Source: CAYMUL01 sp964393605
Lineage (GTDB): Bacteria > Bacteroidota > Ignavibacteria > Ignavibacteriales > Ignavibacteriaceae
DNA: 41,294 bases
Assembly: GCA_964393605.1 (NCBI GenBank)
Contig: CAYMUL010000029.1
Span: 1 to 41,294 of the forward strand
Reading direction: 5' to 3'
The notes beneath the pieces were generated by a model, which was given only the letters and a program-made list of their open reading frames with translations, was not told the origin of the DNA and did not search any database. Below are positions 16,487 to 24,812 of the stretch, in pieces. The position numbers and the translations under genes are program-made. The number at the start of each line of letters is the position of its first letter. Positions within the stretch are counted from its first letter, which is position 1.

Positions 16487-19465
16487 TTAAAAATTCACGA
16501 ATACGCCAAAACGCATTTGTCTTGGTGTTCCAAAAAGATCATAACCGTACACACTATTTGCGGCTTGTCTATTTCCATAATTAATGGCGCGATAGAGGTC
16601 TGCAAATCTTTCTGTGTATCTGGAGCCGGCAATAATTTGTTGTCCGTCTTTTGATTCGAGGAAACCATCGTTATAAGCGTTTCCTGTTTTGTCATAAACG
16701 TTTAAAACATTTTTTGTGTTGAGAAGATTTTCGATAGCAACATAGAAGTTGACATCAAAACTGGAAATCTCAATTGTCTTGTCTAAACGAAGATCGATAT
16801 TATAAACCCAGGGGGTATTGCTGGAGTTGATGGGCCCGATTGGTCTTCTTCCTCTTGTATCGCCTGTGCCGATAGGAGTGATACCGCCGGTCCACGCCGA
16901 TGATTGCCCTAATCCGGTTGTCTGTGAATAAGTGAAAGGATGTCCGCTATTGAAAGTGAACAGCATATTGATACCGAATTGTTCGAATACAGGTCCGCCG
17001 CTACCTTTATCAAATCTGTAATCGAGAGATAAAGAACCTCTGTGAGCTTGATCGTAATCGAGAGGCATTAATACCGTAGGAACTTCGCCGTTAACTTCAA
17101 CAGAACCGAGTCCGCTACCTGATAACGAATTTGTTCCTTGCGAATTTGAATATGTATAGAATATAGTTGCGCTAACTCTTTCAATTCTACGAATCTTTAA
17201 ACTGAATTCAAGACCGCTGGTAGTTGCAAAATCTTGATTTGCAAAAACATTGTATTTACTTCTCAAAGCACCGGGTGAAGTGTTCACAACTGAATATTGT
17301 AACTGCCCTTTAATGTCTTTATAGAATGCGGTAATATCAAACGCAGCAAAGTCTGTGAATTGATGAGAGAACCCGACTTCGTACTGTGTTGTTCTAATCG
17401 GATCGGGATTATATGCAATCGGCATTGTGAATAAGTTTGCCGCCTGTATTTGTCTTGCGGCTTGATAGACACCACGATAAGCAACATCCAAACTTGGAGA
17501 TTGAACAAACTTACCATATTGTAAATGGAAAACTGTTCTATCGGTTACCGGGAATGCAAAACCCAATCGCGGAGATAAATAACTAAAAGTACTTCCGTCT
17601 GTTAATGCAGAATCGGGAATCAAGTGTGTTACTCTATCGATGATTGGCAAACTAGGATCTTTCCAAGCCCAGCTATCCATATCAATATAATCATAACGCA
17701 AACCTGCGTTGATAATCAAATCGTTGACTTCAATTCTATCTAACAGATAAAACGAAGCTAATACAGGATTCTTCGGCGCAAATAAACCTTCTTCATCAGT
17801 TTCCTTACCGAAAACATCGTATCCGTAATTATTCAAGTTTGCAAACGCGGTAGAACCGATTAATGCGGCTAACGAATCGCGTGCGTTATCCGGATTATTT
17901 CTTAAAGTAGAAAGGAAATTACTCGGATCAGTTTGTTGGTATCTTCTTACTGTCCATTTTTGATAAGAACCGCCGATTTTAATGGCGTGTTCTTTCATTT
18001 GTCCGGTATATGCCGCTGAGGCAGAGATATAATTATTATGATCTTTGGAGAATCCGGTTAATAAAGCACCATTTCTATTGAATGGGAAACCGTAAAAATC
18101 ATAGCGTGGCGGGCTTGTAACGAAGTTGCTGTAAGTCCATCCATATTTTGATGCGGCTAAACTATCGCTGTAAGCGAGCAAATCATCCTGAAAAATCGGA
18201 TCGTAAGTTTTTTGACGTGAGTCGAAATAACTTACTGTTGCTTCGGCGAAAGAATTTGCACTTAAAAGATAAGTGCCTTTCAAGTTTAACAACAAGTTTG
18301 AGTTATCGGTAACCGGCAACCTATCTGTGTTAAATAAGTTGATTATATTGTTATTGGTAGTGCTTCTTCCGGAAGAAAAAGTTCCTGCCAATCTTAAAAT
18401 AATAGGGTTGTTATCAAAAACTACAGTACCATTTAAGTTGTAGTTATTATTAGAATTTCCGTTGATGTTACCGGCATTCCATTTCAGATATTGATAATCT
18501 GTTGAAGAACCACCGAAGAATCCGGTATCATAAACTTTGGTTGTATCTAATAAAGCTCCATCGGAAAATGAGCTCGGGTTAGCATCGAAGAAGCGTGCGT
18601 TATCGCGCTGAAAAATATTTTCTGCTGATAAAAATACACGTACTTTATCCGACATAACCGGACCGCTTGCGGTTATACTATAGCGTGAATAACCGGTGCT
18701 GTAAGTTCCTAAAAACTTTTCACCGGGATAATTACCGAAATTATCTGTTTCTGTTCGTAGGGAAAAACGGTAATCACTTGTTCCGGTTTTTAGTTCGGAA
18801 GAGATAATACCTGCATTCGCATTACCGAATTCGGCAGTGTAACCACCTGCTTGAACAATAACTTCTTGTAAAGCATCGGTGCCAACTGTAACAAGCGAGC
18901 CGCCGTTTCTGTTAAGAATATTCTTTACATCGGCACCTTCAACCGTGTAACCGGTTTCATCGGGTCTGCTACCGCGGATATAAACAACATTGTTCTGCAA
19001 AACAATTCCGGGTTGAACAGAAATGATATCTTGTAAAGTTCCACCGAGATTTTCGAAATCTTCGGGACCAACGATTCTTTTTGCATTGGTTGAACTTTTT
19101 TCAATCAAAGGTCTTTCGGAAACTATTACGATTTCTTCCGTAGAGAATTCTTTCGATTGAAGTTGAAAATCAAATGACGTTGTTAATCCTGATGTTACGC
19201 GCAATTTGTTCACGGTTGCATCTTGATAACCGATGAAAGAAGCTTTAACGCTGTACTCTCCGGCAGTAACATTCGAAATTAAATATTCGCCATCGACGTT
19301 TGTTGCGGCTCCAAGGCTTGTGCCAACGAGCAGAAGATTTGCGCCGACTAAAGGTTCGCCGGTTTTTGCATCGGTAACCTTACCGGAAATTCTTCCGCCT
19401 TGTGCAAAACCAATCGATGTTGCAACAATTATTAAAAGTAAAATTTTGTAAAATTTATTAAACAT
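16487..19465 (-). CDS. TonB-dependent receptor with carboxypeptidase-regulatory-like domain
   Basis: Outer-membrane receptor of 992 aa. A signal peptide (MFNKFYKILLLIIVATSIGF) precedes a CarboxypepD_reg-like domain at about 24-100 (ISGKVTDAKTGEPLVGANLL, GEYLISNVTAGEYSVKASFIGY). Then comes a plug domain (about 110-230: NLGGTLQDIISVQPGIVL, VYIRGSRPDETGYTVEGADV) and a long barrel ending MRFGVFVNF with terminal Phe. No SusD partner is adjacent, unlike classical SusC, so it is the SusD-less type common in Ignavibacteria. AAGGAG precedes the ATG. The ligand is unknown. Co-transcription with a DUF4397 lipoprotein, a T9SS cargo and a PorV-like protein suggests a dedicated surface module. Confidence 0.93.
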   Translation of the reverse strand: MFNKFYKILLLIIVATSIGFAQGGRISGKVTDAKTGEPLVGANLLLVGTSLGAATNVDGEYLISNVTAGEYSVKASFIGYQDATVNKLRVTSGLTTSFDFQLQSKEFSTEEIVIVSERPLIEKSSTNAKRIVGPEDFENLGGTLQDIISVQPGIVLQNNVVYIRGSRPDETGYTVEGADVKNILNRNGGSLVTVGTDALQEVIVQAGGYTAEFGNANAGIISSELKTGTSDYRFSLRTETDNFGNYPGEKFLGTYSTGYSRYSITASGPVMSDKVRVFLSAENIFQRDNARFFDANPSSFSDGALLDTTKVYDTGFFGGSSTDYQYLKWNAGNINGNSNNNYNLNGTVVFDNNPIILRLAGTFSSGRSTTNNNIINLFNTDRLPVTDNSNLLLNLKGTYLLSANSFAEATVSYFDSRQKTYDPIFQDDLLAYSDSLAASKYGWTYSNFVTSPPRYDFYGFPFNRNGALLTGFSKDHNNYISASAAYTGQMKEHAIKIGGSYQKWTVRRYQQTDPSNFLSTLRNNPDNARDSLAALIGSTAFANLNNYGYDVFGKETDEEGLFAPKNPVLASFYLLDRIEVNDLIINAGLRYDYIDMDSWAWKDPSLPIIDRVTHLIPDSALTDGSTFSYLSPRLGFAFPVTDRTVFHLQYGKFVQSPSLDVAYRGVYQAARQIQAANLFTMPIAYNPDPIRTTQYEVGFSHQFTDFAAFDITAFYKDIKGQLQYSVVNTSPGALRSKYNVFANQDFATTSGLEFSLKIRRIERVSATIFYTYSNSQGTNSLSGSGLGSVEVNGEVPTVLMPLDYDQAHRGSLSLDYRFDKGSGGPVFEQFGINMLFTFNSGHPFTYSQTTGLGQSSAWTGGITPIGTGDTRGRRPIGPINSSNTPWVYNIDLRLDKTIEISSFDVNFYVAIENLLNTKNVLNVYDKTGNAYNDGFLESKDGQQIIAGSRYTERFADLYRAINYGNRQAANSVYGYDLFGTPRQMRFGVFVNF

Positions 19466-19489
19466 TTTTTTTCTCCTTACTTATTTCTG

Positions 19490-20221
19490 TTAATCATCAG
19501 TAAGAACTGAATTTTTTATGCTTGCGGCGGCATCATAAATAACCGCAGTGTATCTGCTCTTTGCAGTCAAATCTTTTGTGAACGTTGTATGAAGTGTATC
19601 GTTGTACAAAACATCGAATGCATATGTGCCGGCTTTGAATTTTTTGTAACCATTCAGTTTACCTGTTTCCAAACCACCGCTGAATGTAATTGCTACTGTA
19701 TCGGAAGCGGTTGAAATCGCAGTTACGCTGTTAAGTTTCGCATCTGGTGATGCATTGAAGAAAGCTACTTGTCCCGTATCTGCGGGAAAAAGTGTACTCG
19801 AGCCTGCAGAATTTTTTGTTTGCCAGATATAGCGTTGGGAAGAAGCAATTAACTCGTTTGTTGCTGCCGTACCAACGAGGAATATTCTGATTCTGTAATC
19901 TGTGGTTGCGGCGAATTGATATGTTTTACTTGCCGCACTTGCAAAACTCGCGCTAAGAGTTTTACTGCCTGCCGTGATGGTCAGAAAATCTGATGTAGCC
20001 CCGGGGACTTCATTCCCAAAATCAGCGCTACCAAGCGCCTGACCATTGAGAGAGAGTGTCGCAGTGCCTGCACCTGTGATAAGGTTGACGACTTTTATCT
20101 GGCTCTGATAACTAATACTTCCGGGGATGGTTTGCACACTCGTGTCAACACACCCGTTGATAAGTAGTATCGAGAAGATGGTCATCGCCAAATATGCTTT
20201 GGCTTTGTGATGATATCTCAT
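19490..20221 (-). CDS. DUF4397 lipoprotein
   Basis: Lipoprotein of 243 aa. The signal ends in the lipobox LLINGC (Cys24). The mature protein contains two similar beta-sandwich modules typical of DUF4397: IKVVNLITGAGTATLSLNG at about 42-60 and VAFFNASPDAKLNSVTAIS at about 152-170, each followed by a strand pair ending in a tyrosine-rich segment (YRIRIFLVG, YTAVIYD). Function of the domain is unknown. An AGGAGGT Shine-Dalgarno lies unusually close to the ATG (4 nt from GGAGG). It is first in the operon, 24 bp before the TonB receptor gene, and may be a periplasmic or surface partner of the receptor (inference). Confidence 0.85.
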   Translation of the reverse strand: MRYHHKAKAYLAMTIFSILLINGCVDTSVQTIPGSISYQSQIKVVNLITGAGTATLSLNGQALGSADFGNEVPGATSDFLTITAGSKTLSASFASAASKTYQFAATTDYRIRIFLVGTAATNELIASSQRYIWQTKNSAGSSTLFPADTGQVAFFNASPDAKLNSVTAISTASDTVAITFSGGLETGKLNGYKKFKAGTYAFDVLYNDTLHTTFTKDLTAKSRYTAVIYDAAASIKNSVLTDD

Positions 20222-20754
20222 TTTACCTCCTAGTAAAATATTGAACTTTATTGTTAGTTAGTTGGGTTAAAAGTTCTATTTAATAAAGTTCACATCTGTT
20301 CGATGGAACTATTTTTTTATTTTCGTAACACATTAGGTAAAGTATTCAAGAATTGTATCACTACACTAATGAGCATCATTATCCTCTAAGCTCGTCAGCA
20401 AGTATCATTTGTGGGGAGTTATATTTTTGGTTGTTGTCTAAACAACAACTTTTTCTCTCTTTAAATCGTATCAAGTTAGTTAGTGATAATTCCTTTTGTT
20501 AAGAATATTAAACTCTTTGAGAAAAATAAATATATTTTCATTAATGACAAATCTATTTTATAAATTTTTATTGGGTTAGGGGAATTTTTTTTGATAGCGA
20601 ATACCGACGAAGATTCAATGATTCAATTACAAAAGTTGTTGAAATAAGAATAATACAGCGTTGATCACTTTCTTCAATTAAACCGAATCGTTGTACTTTT
20701 CTGATATATCAATGTGATTTATCGATTTTATTTTCGTGAACATCGAAGTGTTTT
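20222..20754. other. 533-bp intergenic region upstream of the surface operon
   Basis: No gene was seen. This AT-rich gap must contain the promoter of the DUF4397-TonB-T9SS-PorV operon and the 3' end of the AlbA_2 transcript. I could not pick a promoter confidently. It contains one perfect 8-bp inverted repeat, listed separately, and none of the dispersed repeats found in the other large gaps. Confidence 0.6.
20430..20449. repeat. perfect inverted repeat in the long operon leader
   Basis: GTTGTTGT (20430-20437) and ACAACAAC (20442-20449) pair over 8 bp with a CTAA loop, followed on the plus strand by TTTTTCTCTCTTT. It lies 209 bp upstream of the DUF4397 start. It could be a terminator-like hairpin, an operator or a leader structure. 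Nothing on the plus strand obviously needs terminating here. Confidence 0.4.
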
Positions 20755-21411
20755 CTATTGTGCGAGAGTAAAATACTCTTCTCCATTTTCTTTTGTATGT
20801 ATGAATAGCAATCCCGCGCGTACCATTTTAACAAGCGTGCGCGATGCCCGCCGTTCTGAAAGATTCGCATTGGAACAAAACTCTTTCACATTGATTGATT
20901 CATTTTTCGTAAGAAGTTCAAAAACTTTTTTTTCCAAAATACCGATTGAATATTTTTTAAGAGATTGCTCCTCGCCGCGGGCTTTGAATAATCTTATCAT
21001 CTCTTTTGAAGCCTGAACCGATTTGTCATTCACCCTGACCGGCACAACAGCGCTGTTCACATCTATTGCATTTTTGTAGTCTTGAAGTCTGTGCGGCTTG
21101 CAATTCGATTCAGGAATTTCCATCGCAACGATTTCTTTATCCTCAACATTTATAAAGTGGAGACGAAAAAACACAGCCGGCTCGCAAAAATTTCTGACTG
21201 TCTCTTCTATTAATTCTGCTTCACTTTTTTCACTTTCAACGCCGACAATTTCTTTGCTGTCGTCAACGCCGAAAAGTATAACTCCCCCTTTCGTGTTTGC
21301 AAATGCCATAATTTCTTTTGCAATTTTTTGGGAAGAAGAAAAATGAAGTTTGAATTCGCAGTGAAGATTTTCACCTTCTTCGATTAGTTCGAGTATTCTT
21401 TTTCTTTTCAT
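20755..21411 (-). CDS. AlbA_2 (Schlafen-like) domain protein with C-terminal winged helix
   Basis: Protein of 218 aa. Residues about 5-125 form an AlbA_2/Schlafen-like domain: EGENLHCEFKLHFSS, KEIMAFANTKGGVILFGVDD, IVGV. This domain often occurs in ATP-binding transcriptional regulators and defence proteins. Residues about 155-215 look like a winged helix-turn-helix (KVFELLTKNESINVKEFC, LSERRASRTLVKMVRAGLL). It lacks the long middle region of the usual 450- to 500-aa regulators, so this is a compact form. Its ATG lies inside the mtgA coding region (41-bp overlap), implying coupled translation. A role as transcriptional regulator is plausible but unproven. Confidence 0.78.
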   Translation of the reverse strand: MKRKRILELIEEGENLHCEFKLHFSSSQKIAKEIMAFANTKGGVILFGVDDSKEIVGVESEKSEAELIEETVRNFCEPAVFFRLHFINVEDKEIVAMEIPESNCKPHRLQDYKNAIDVNSAVVPVRVNDKSVQASKEMIRLFKARGEEQSLKKYSIGILEKKVFELLTKNESINVKEFCSNANLSERRASRTLVKMVRAGLLFIHTKENGEEYFTLAQ

Positions 21412-22153
21412 TTTCGGGGAATAAAATTACATCGTTCAACCTTGCGCGAATGATTGAACTTCTTCTTAATACATAATTTGAATTTTTGTTAGGTGCAAAA
21501 CGAAGAGGTGATGGAATAACTGCCGCGAGACGCGATGATTCATTCAAGTTTATTTCATCCGCATCTTTTTCAAAATATTTTTGCGATGCCGTGCCGATTC
21601 CGAAAATTCCATCACCCCATTCCACTGCGTTAATATATGCTTCAACTATATTTTTTTTTGAGACTTCTTTTTCCATCCGGAATGTTACAAGAATTTCTTT
21701 TGCTTTCCTGACAAAACTTTTTTTGGTTGTGAAGAAAAGATTTTTGGAAAGTTGCATTGTTATTGTGCTACCGCCGCGCGCGCTTTTCTTTCTTCTCCTA
21801 TTTGTTTTAAGTGAAGCGGACATCTCTTTCCAATCGACTCCTTTGTGCAAAAAGAAACTTCCGTCTTCTATCGAAATAATTCCTTTTACCAAGTTGGGAT
21901 TTACGTCATTCACTGATCGCCACGATTGACGCGGGTAAAACAACAAATAGCTTTCAATTGCTCTCTGTTCCATTAGAGATGTAATTCTAAAACGGTTGTA
22001 TTCGATGTACGGAATATTGAATGAAGGGATGGAGAAATAAATTAGAAAAATGATGTAGAAGAAAATTGATTTCTTTTTGTTCGACTTAAAATAAGCGGCA
22101 ACTTTTTCGCCGATGAAATGCAACTCGCTGTGAAAATTATTTTCAGCTTTCAT
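21371..22153 (-). CDS. mtgA: monofunctional peptidoglycan glycosyltransferase
   Basis: GT51 enzyme of 260 aa that polymerises lipid II into glycan strands. One membrane helix (about 30-47) anchors it. The catalytic block IEDGSFFLHKGVDW (95-108) holds the family Glu. RGGSTITMQLSKNLF (126-140) and RKAKEILVTFRMEKEVSK match the second and third GT51 motifs, followed by EAYINAVEWGDGIFGI and AAVIPSPLRFAPN. There is no transpeptidase domain. The basic C-terminal tail (KKKNTRTNRRR) overlaps the start of the AlbA_2 gene by 41 bp, so the end of mtgA is constrained by two frames. The gene starts 14 bp after the TPR lipoprotein gene. Confidence 0.93.
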   Translation of the reverse strand: MKAENNFHSELHFIGEKVAAYFKSNKKKSIFFYIIFLIYFSIPSFNIPYIEYNRFRITSLMEQRAIESYLLFYPRQSWRSVNDVNPNLVKGIISIEDGSFFLHKGVDWKEMSASLKTNRRRKKSARGGSTITMQLSKNLFFTTKKSFVRKAKEILVTFRMEKEVSKKNIVEAYINAVEWGDGIFGIGTASQKYFEKDADEINLNESSRLAAVIPSPLRFAPNKNSNYVLRRSSIIRARLNDVILFPENEKKKNTRTNRRR

Positions 22154-22167
22154 TTTTATTTTAGAAG

Positions 22168-24444
22168 TTATGTGAGCATCGAAGAAGACTCAAGAAAGTA
22201 ATTTCTATTTCCATACAGATTAGATAAAATTCCCTGCGGAATTTCTTCTTCCTCTTCTTTCCCTTCATCTTTCTCTTTCTCTTTATCTTTATCTTTCTCT
22301 TTATCTATTTCAGACTTAAGATTTGGATTTTCCTCTTCATCTTTTTTCTCTTCTTCAATTAGCTCGATTTTACTTTTCGTTTCTTCTTCAGATTTAATTT
22401 CCTCTTTCTGAATAGCGTCGATGCTATCTTGAATTGCCTTTTGATTTATTGCGGCAATTGAATCTTCCGCCGCTTTTTTCAATCGTGCTTTTTCACTTTT
22501 ATAAAAAGAAACTTTCGGATTGACCTTCGATGCAAATTGCGAACGCGGATATTTTGCAATTAGTGAATCATACACAACCGCGGCGGAATCGAGTTGTGAT
22601 AGATAATTTTCAAGTGTGAAGCCGGCAGTGTAAAGACTTTTCGGCGCAAATTCGGAGTTGGGATATAGAACGGGAATTTTATACAATTCCGTTAACGCAA
22701 ATGAATAATTTTTTTCGAGTAATTCTATTTCTGCAAATGAAAAAAGTTCACTCGCGGGATCGTAATTAAAATCGATCATCGGTAAATTTAGTTTTGCCGC
22801 CGCCGCATTCACAATATTTTCATTCTTAAAATTATCATACACAACTTTAAAGAGACTGTCGGCTTTCCCTTTATCTTCAATCGTTTCATAATAGCTTGCG
22901 AGCGCAAATAGTATGCTACCTTCATATCGATTCGCAACATTCATTTCGAGAATGTTGTTGTAATAAAAATATGCAGAATCCAGAAGATGCAGTTCCGTGA
23001 AAAATAAATTGCCTAATTCGAATTTATACTTAATCAAAAGTGTAGTGAGTGAATCGGAAGTTAAATTTGATTTCACCGGCGGAATCGGTTGAGGGCTTCT
23101 ATTCTGTGTTTGATTAGTTGTAGTTGTAGTTATGTTCGGGTTGCGCAAATTCCCTTCATCGCCGCCTTCTAAATTTTGTTGTTGCGGTTGATTCTCTTCC
23201 AATTGTTTTTTGTAAAGAGAATCTTTTAAAATATAGTCGAGCGAATCTTGAACAAACAAATCAGGGTTCGCGGCATAGTCGAGATATTTTTGTGTTTTGA
23301 GAATATTAGAATTGAGATCGAGATATTTGTTGAAGAGAGTTGATTTCTGCCGGATTAAAGGGAGATACTCTGCAGTTGAAGGAGAAGCGAGCGCATTCTT
23401 ATAATAAACAGACGCACTGTCGTAATTCTTCAAATCAACTTCAAACATTTCCGCCATTTCATAATTTGCATCGCCGAGAATTGTGGAGTTAACATAGCCG
23501 GTATCAATCAAATAAAATTGATAGTACGCTTCGTTGAATCGGTCCATTTTTTTGAAAGTAATTCCAAGCTCAAGTTCAACAAGATCGAATGTATTAGAAT
23601 ATTTATCTTCACTCCGAAGGGATTTGAAAACAACAAGCGCATCTTCCTCGCGATTAAGTTGACGTAGAGATTTTCCATACTTCAACTGCGATTTAAATGC
23701 AAGTTCGTAATCAGGAGAATAATTCGAAACCTCTGCGTACGCAAGAGAAGACTCTTCAAGCTGTTCAAGTTTCGAGTGTAGTTCTGCAATTTGAAATGCA
23801 GTAACTGCATTTACATTTTCATCATCAGAAACTTTTATTAGCAACCGCGCAAGTTTAATTGATTCATCCCATCTTTCGTTTTGCATCAAGTAGCGAATTT
23901 CGGCGATATAACTTTTCACCACAATTTTATTTTCATCTTCCTTTTCGGCGCGTGCGCGAACATCTCTCAACAACGCTAATCCTTTTTCATAATCTTTAAG
24001 TTGAATTTGAGTCATCGCCGTCCACAAATTATTTTCCAATAACAATTCGCTTTCTGTTTGTGTTGCGGAAAGTTCCTGGAATTTTCTCAATGCCTTCAAA
24101 TAATTTTTTTGATAGTAAAAAGATTTTCCGATTATCAGCAAAGCCTCATCGACAAAAGAGCTTTCATTATTGAATTGCAAAATCTTGGAACACTTTTCAA
24201 TTACTTTATTCAAGTTCTGATTAGCCGCAGGAGGAATGTTTGGCTCGAATAAAACGTAAGGATCTTTTCTTTGCTCGTCTATTGCAATCTCCGCTTGCTC
24301 GAATAAATCCAATGTGTTGTAGTAAAGATTAAAATAGGTCGTGAAGTCAGTCCACACCGAGCAGCCGGGGGTTAGTAAAATGAGTGTAAGTGTAAGAGTA
24401 AGTGTAAGTGTAGGGAGGGGTGAATGATTTAGAAAATTAAACAT
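22168..24444 (-). CDS. TPR lipoprotein resembling T9SS component PorW/SprE
   Basis: Lipoprotein of 758 aa. The signal has a Thr-Leu repeat and ends LTPGC (Cys28; Pro and Thr before Gly-Cys make the lipobox slightly atypical). Immediately after come SVWTDFTTYFNLYYNTLDLF and then successive tetratricopeptide-like helices through about residue 640. The CS..W..YHN/YYNTxxxxF start is reminiscent of PorW/SprE, the large TPR lipoprotein of the gliding/T9SS machinery. This is my recognition, not a search result. The C-terminal third is low-complexity and highly charged, with Lys/Glu blocks such as KEKDKDKEKEKDEGKEEEEE near 725-745, then a short hydrophobic end. It sits between glnB and mtgA. Confidence 0.7.
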   Translation of the reverse strand: MFNFLNHSPLPTLTLTLTLTLILLTPGCSVWTDFTTYFNLYYNTLDLFEQAEIAIDEQRKDPYVLFEPNIPPAANQNLNKVIEKCSKILQFNNESSFVDEALLIIGKSFYYQKNYLKALRKFQELSATQTESELLLENNLWTAMTQIQLKDYEKGLALLRDVRARAEKEDENKIVVKSYIAEIRYLMQNERWDESIKLARLLIKVSDDENVNAVTAFQIAELHSKLEQLEESSLAYAEVSNYSPDYELAFKSQLKYGKSLRQLNREEDALVVFKSLRSEDKYSNTFDLVELELGITFKKMDRFNEAYYQFYLIDTGYVNSTILGDANYEMAEMFEVDLKNYDSASVYYKNALASPSTAEYLPLIRQKSTLFNKYLDLNSNILKTQKYLDYAANPDLFVQDSLDYILKDSLYKKQLEENQPQQQNLEGGDEGNLRNPNITTTTTNQTQNRSPQPIPPVKSNLTSDSLTTLLIKYKFELGNLFFTELHLLDSAYFYYNNILEMNVANRYEGSILFALASYYETIEDKGKADSLFKVVYDNFKNENIVNAAAAKLNLPMIDFNYDPASELFSFAEIELLEKNYSFALTELYKIPVLYPNSEFAPKSLYTAGFTLENYLSQLDSAAVVYDSLIAKYPRSQFASKVNPKVSFYKSEKARLKKAAEDSIAAINQKAIQDSIDAIQKEEIKSEEETKSKIELIEEEKKDEEENPNLKSEIDKEKDKDKEKEKDEGKEEEEEIPQGILSNLYGNRNYFLESSSMLT
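24382..24411 (-). repeat. hexanucleotide microsatellite coding (Thr-Leu)5 in a signal peptide
   Basis: On the minus strand, five tandem units of ACACTT (one with an internal substitution, the last ACACTC) encode residues 12-21 of the lipoprotein, that is, its hydrophobic core. The unit is a multiple of three, so gain or loss of units changes h-region length by two residues without a frameshift. Confidence 0.85.
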
Positions 24445-24460
24445 TATAAAAATCCTTTTA

Positions 24461-24799
24461 TTAAAGTGCGGCGCTTCCCGATTCGTCGGTTCGAATTCTT
24501 ATTACATCTTGAATATCATAAATAAAAATTTTTCCGTCGCCGACTTGACCGGTCTTGGCAGTTTTCAAAATAATATCAACTACTTTCTCAACTTTATCAT
24601 CTTCCATGACAATTTCAATCTTAATTTTCGGTACAAACTCAATTCTATATTCACTGCCGCGGTAAGTTTCGGTGTGCCCTTTTTGTCTTCCGTAACCGCG
24701 CACTTCCGAAATTGTTAATCCGCGTATCCCTTCTTCACTTAATGCTTCTTTAACTTCATCAAGTTTGAACGGACGAATAATTGCTTCAATCTTTTTCAT
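24461..24799 (-). CDS. glnB: P-II family nitrogen regulatory protein
   Basis: Protein of 112 aa. It integrates 2-oxoglutarate and ATP/ADP levels to control nitrogen metabolism proteins. The T-loop reads GRQKGHTETYRGSEY with Tyr at position 51, the uridylylation site in proteobacterial GlnB. The B-loop TGQVGDGKIFIYDI and C-loop RIRTDESG are intact. An AAGGAA Shine-Dalgarno precedes the ATG. No amtB or glnA is adjacent, so GlnB rather than GlnK is the safer name. It lies 13 bp after secA and 16 bp before the TPR lipoprotein gene, an unusual position for a P-II gene. Whether Tyr51 is modified in this lineage is unknown. Confidence 0.95.
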   Translation of the reverse strand: MKKIEAIIRPFKLDEVKEALSEEGIRGLTISEVRGYGRQKGHTETYRGSEYRIEFVPKIKIEIVMEDDKVEKVVDIILKTAKTGQVGDGKIFIYDIQDVIRIRTDESGSAAL

Positions 24800-24812
24800 T
24801 TAAAGATTCCTT

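Noticed and set aside
20755..21411. AlbA_2 protein as part of a phage-defence system
   Set aside because: Its neighbours are housekeeping and envelope genes, and no nuclease, ATPase or other defence partner is adjacent.
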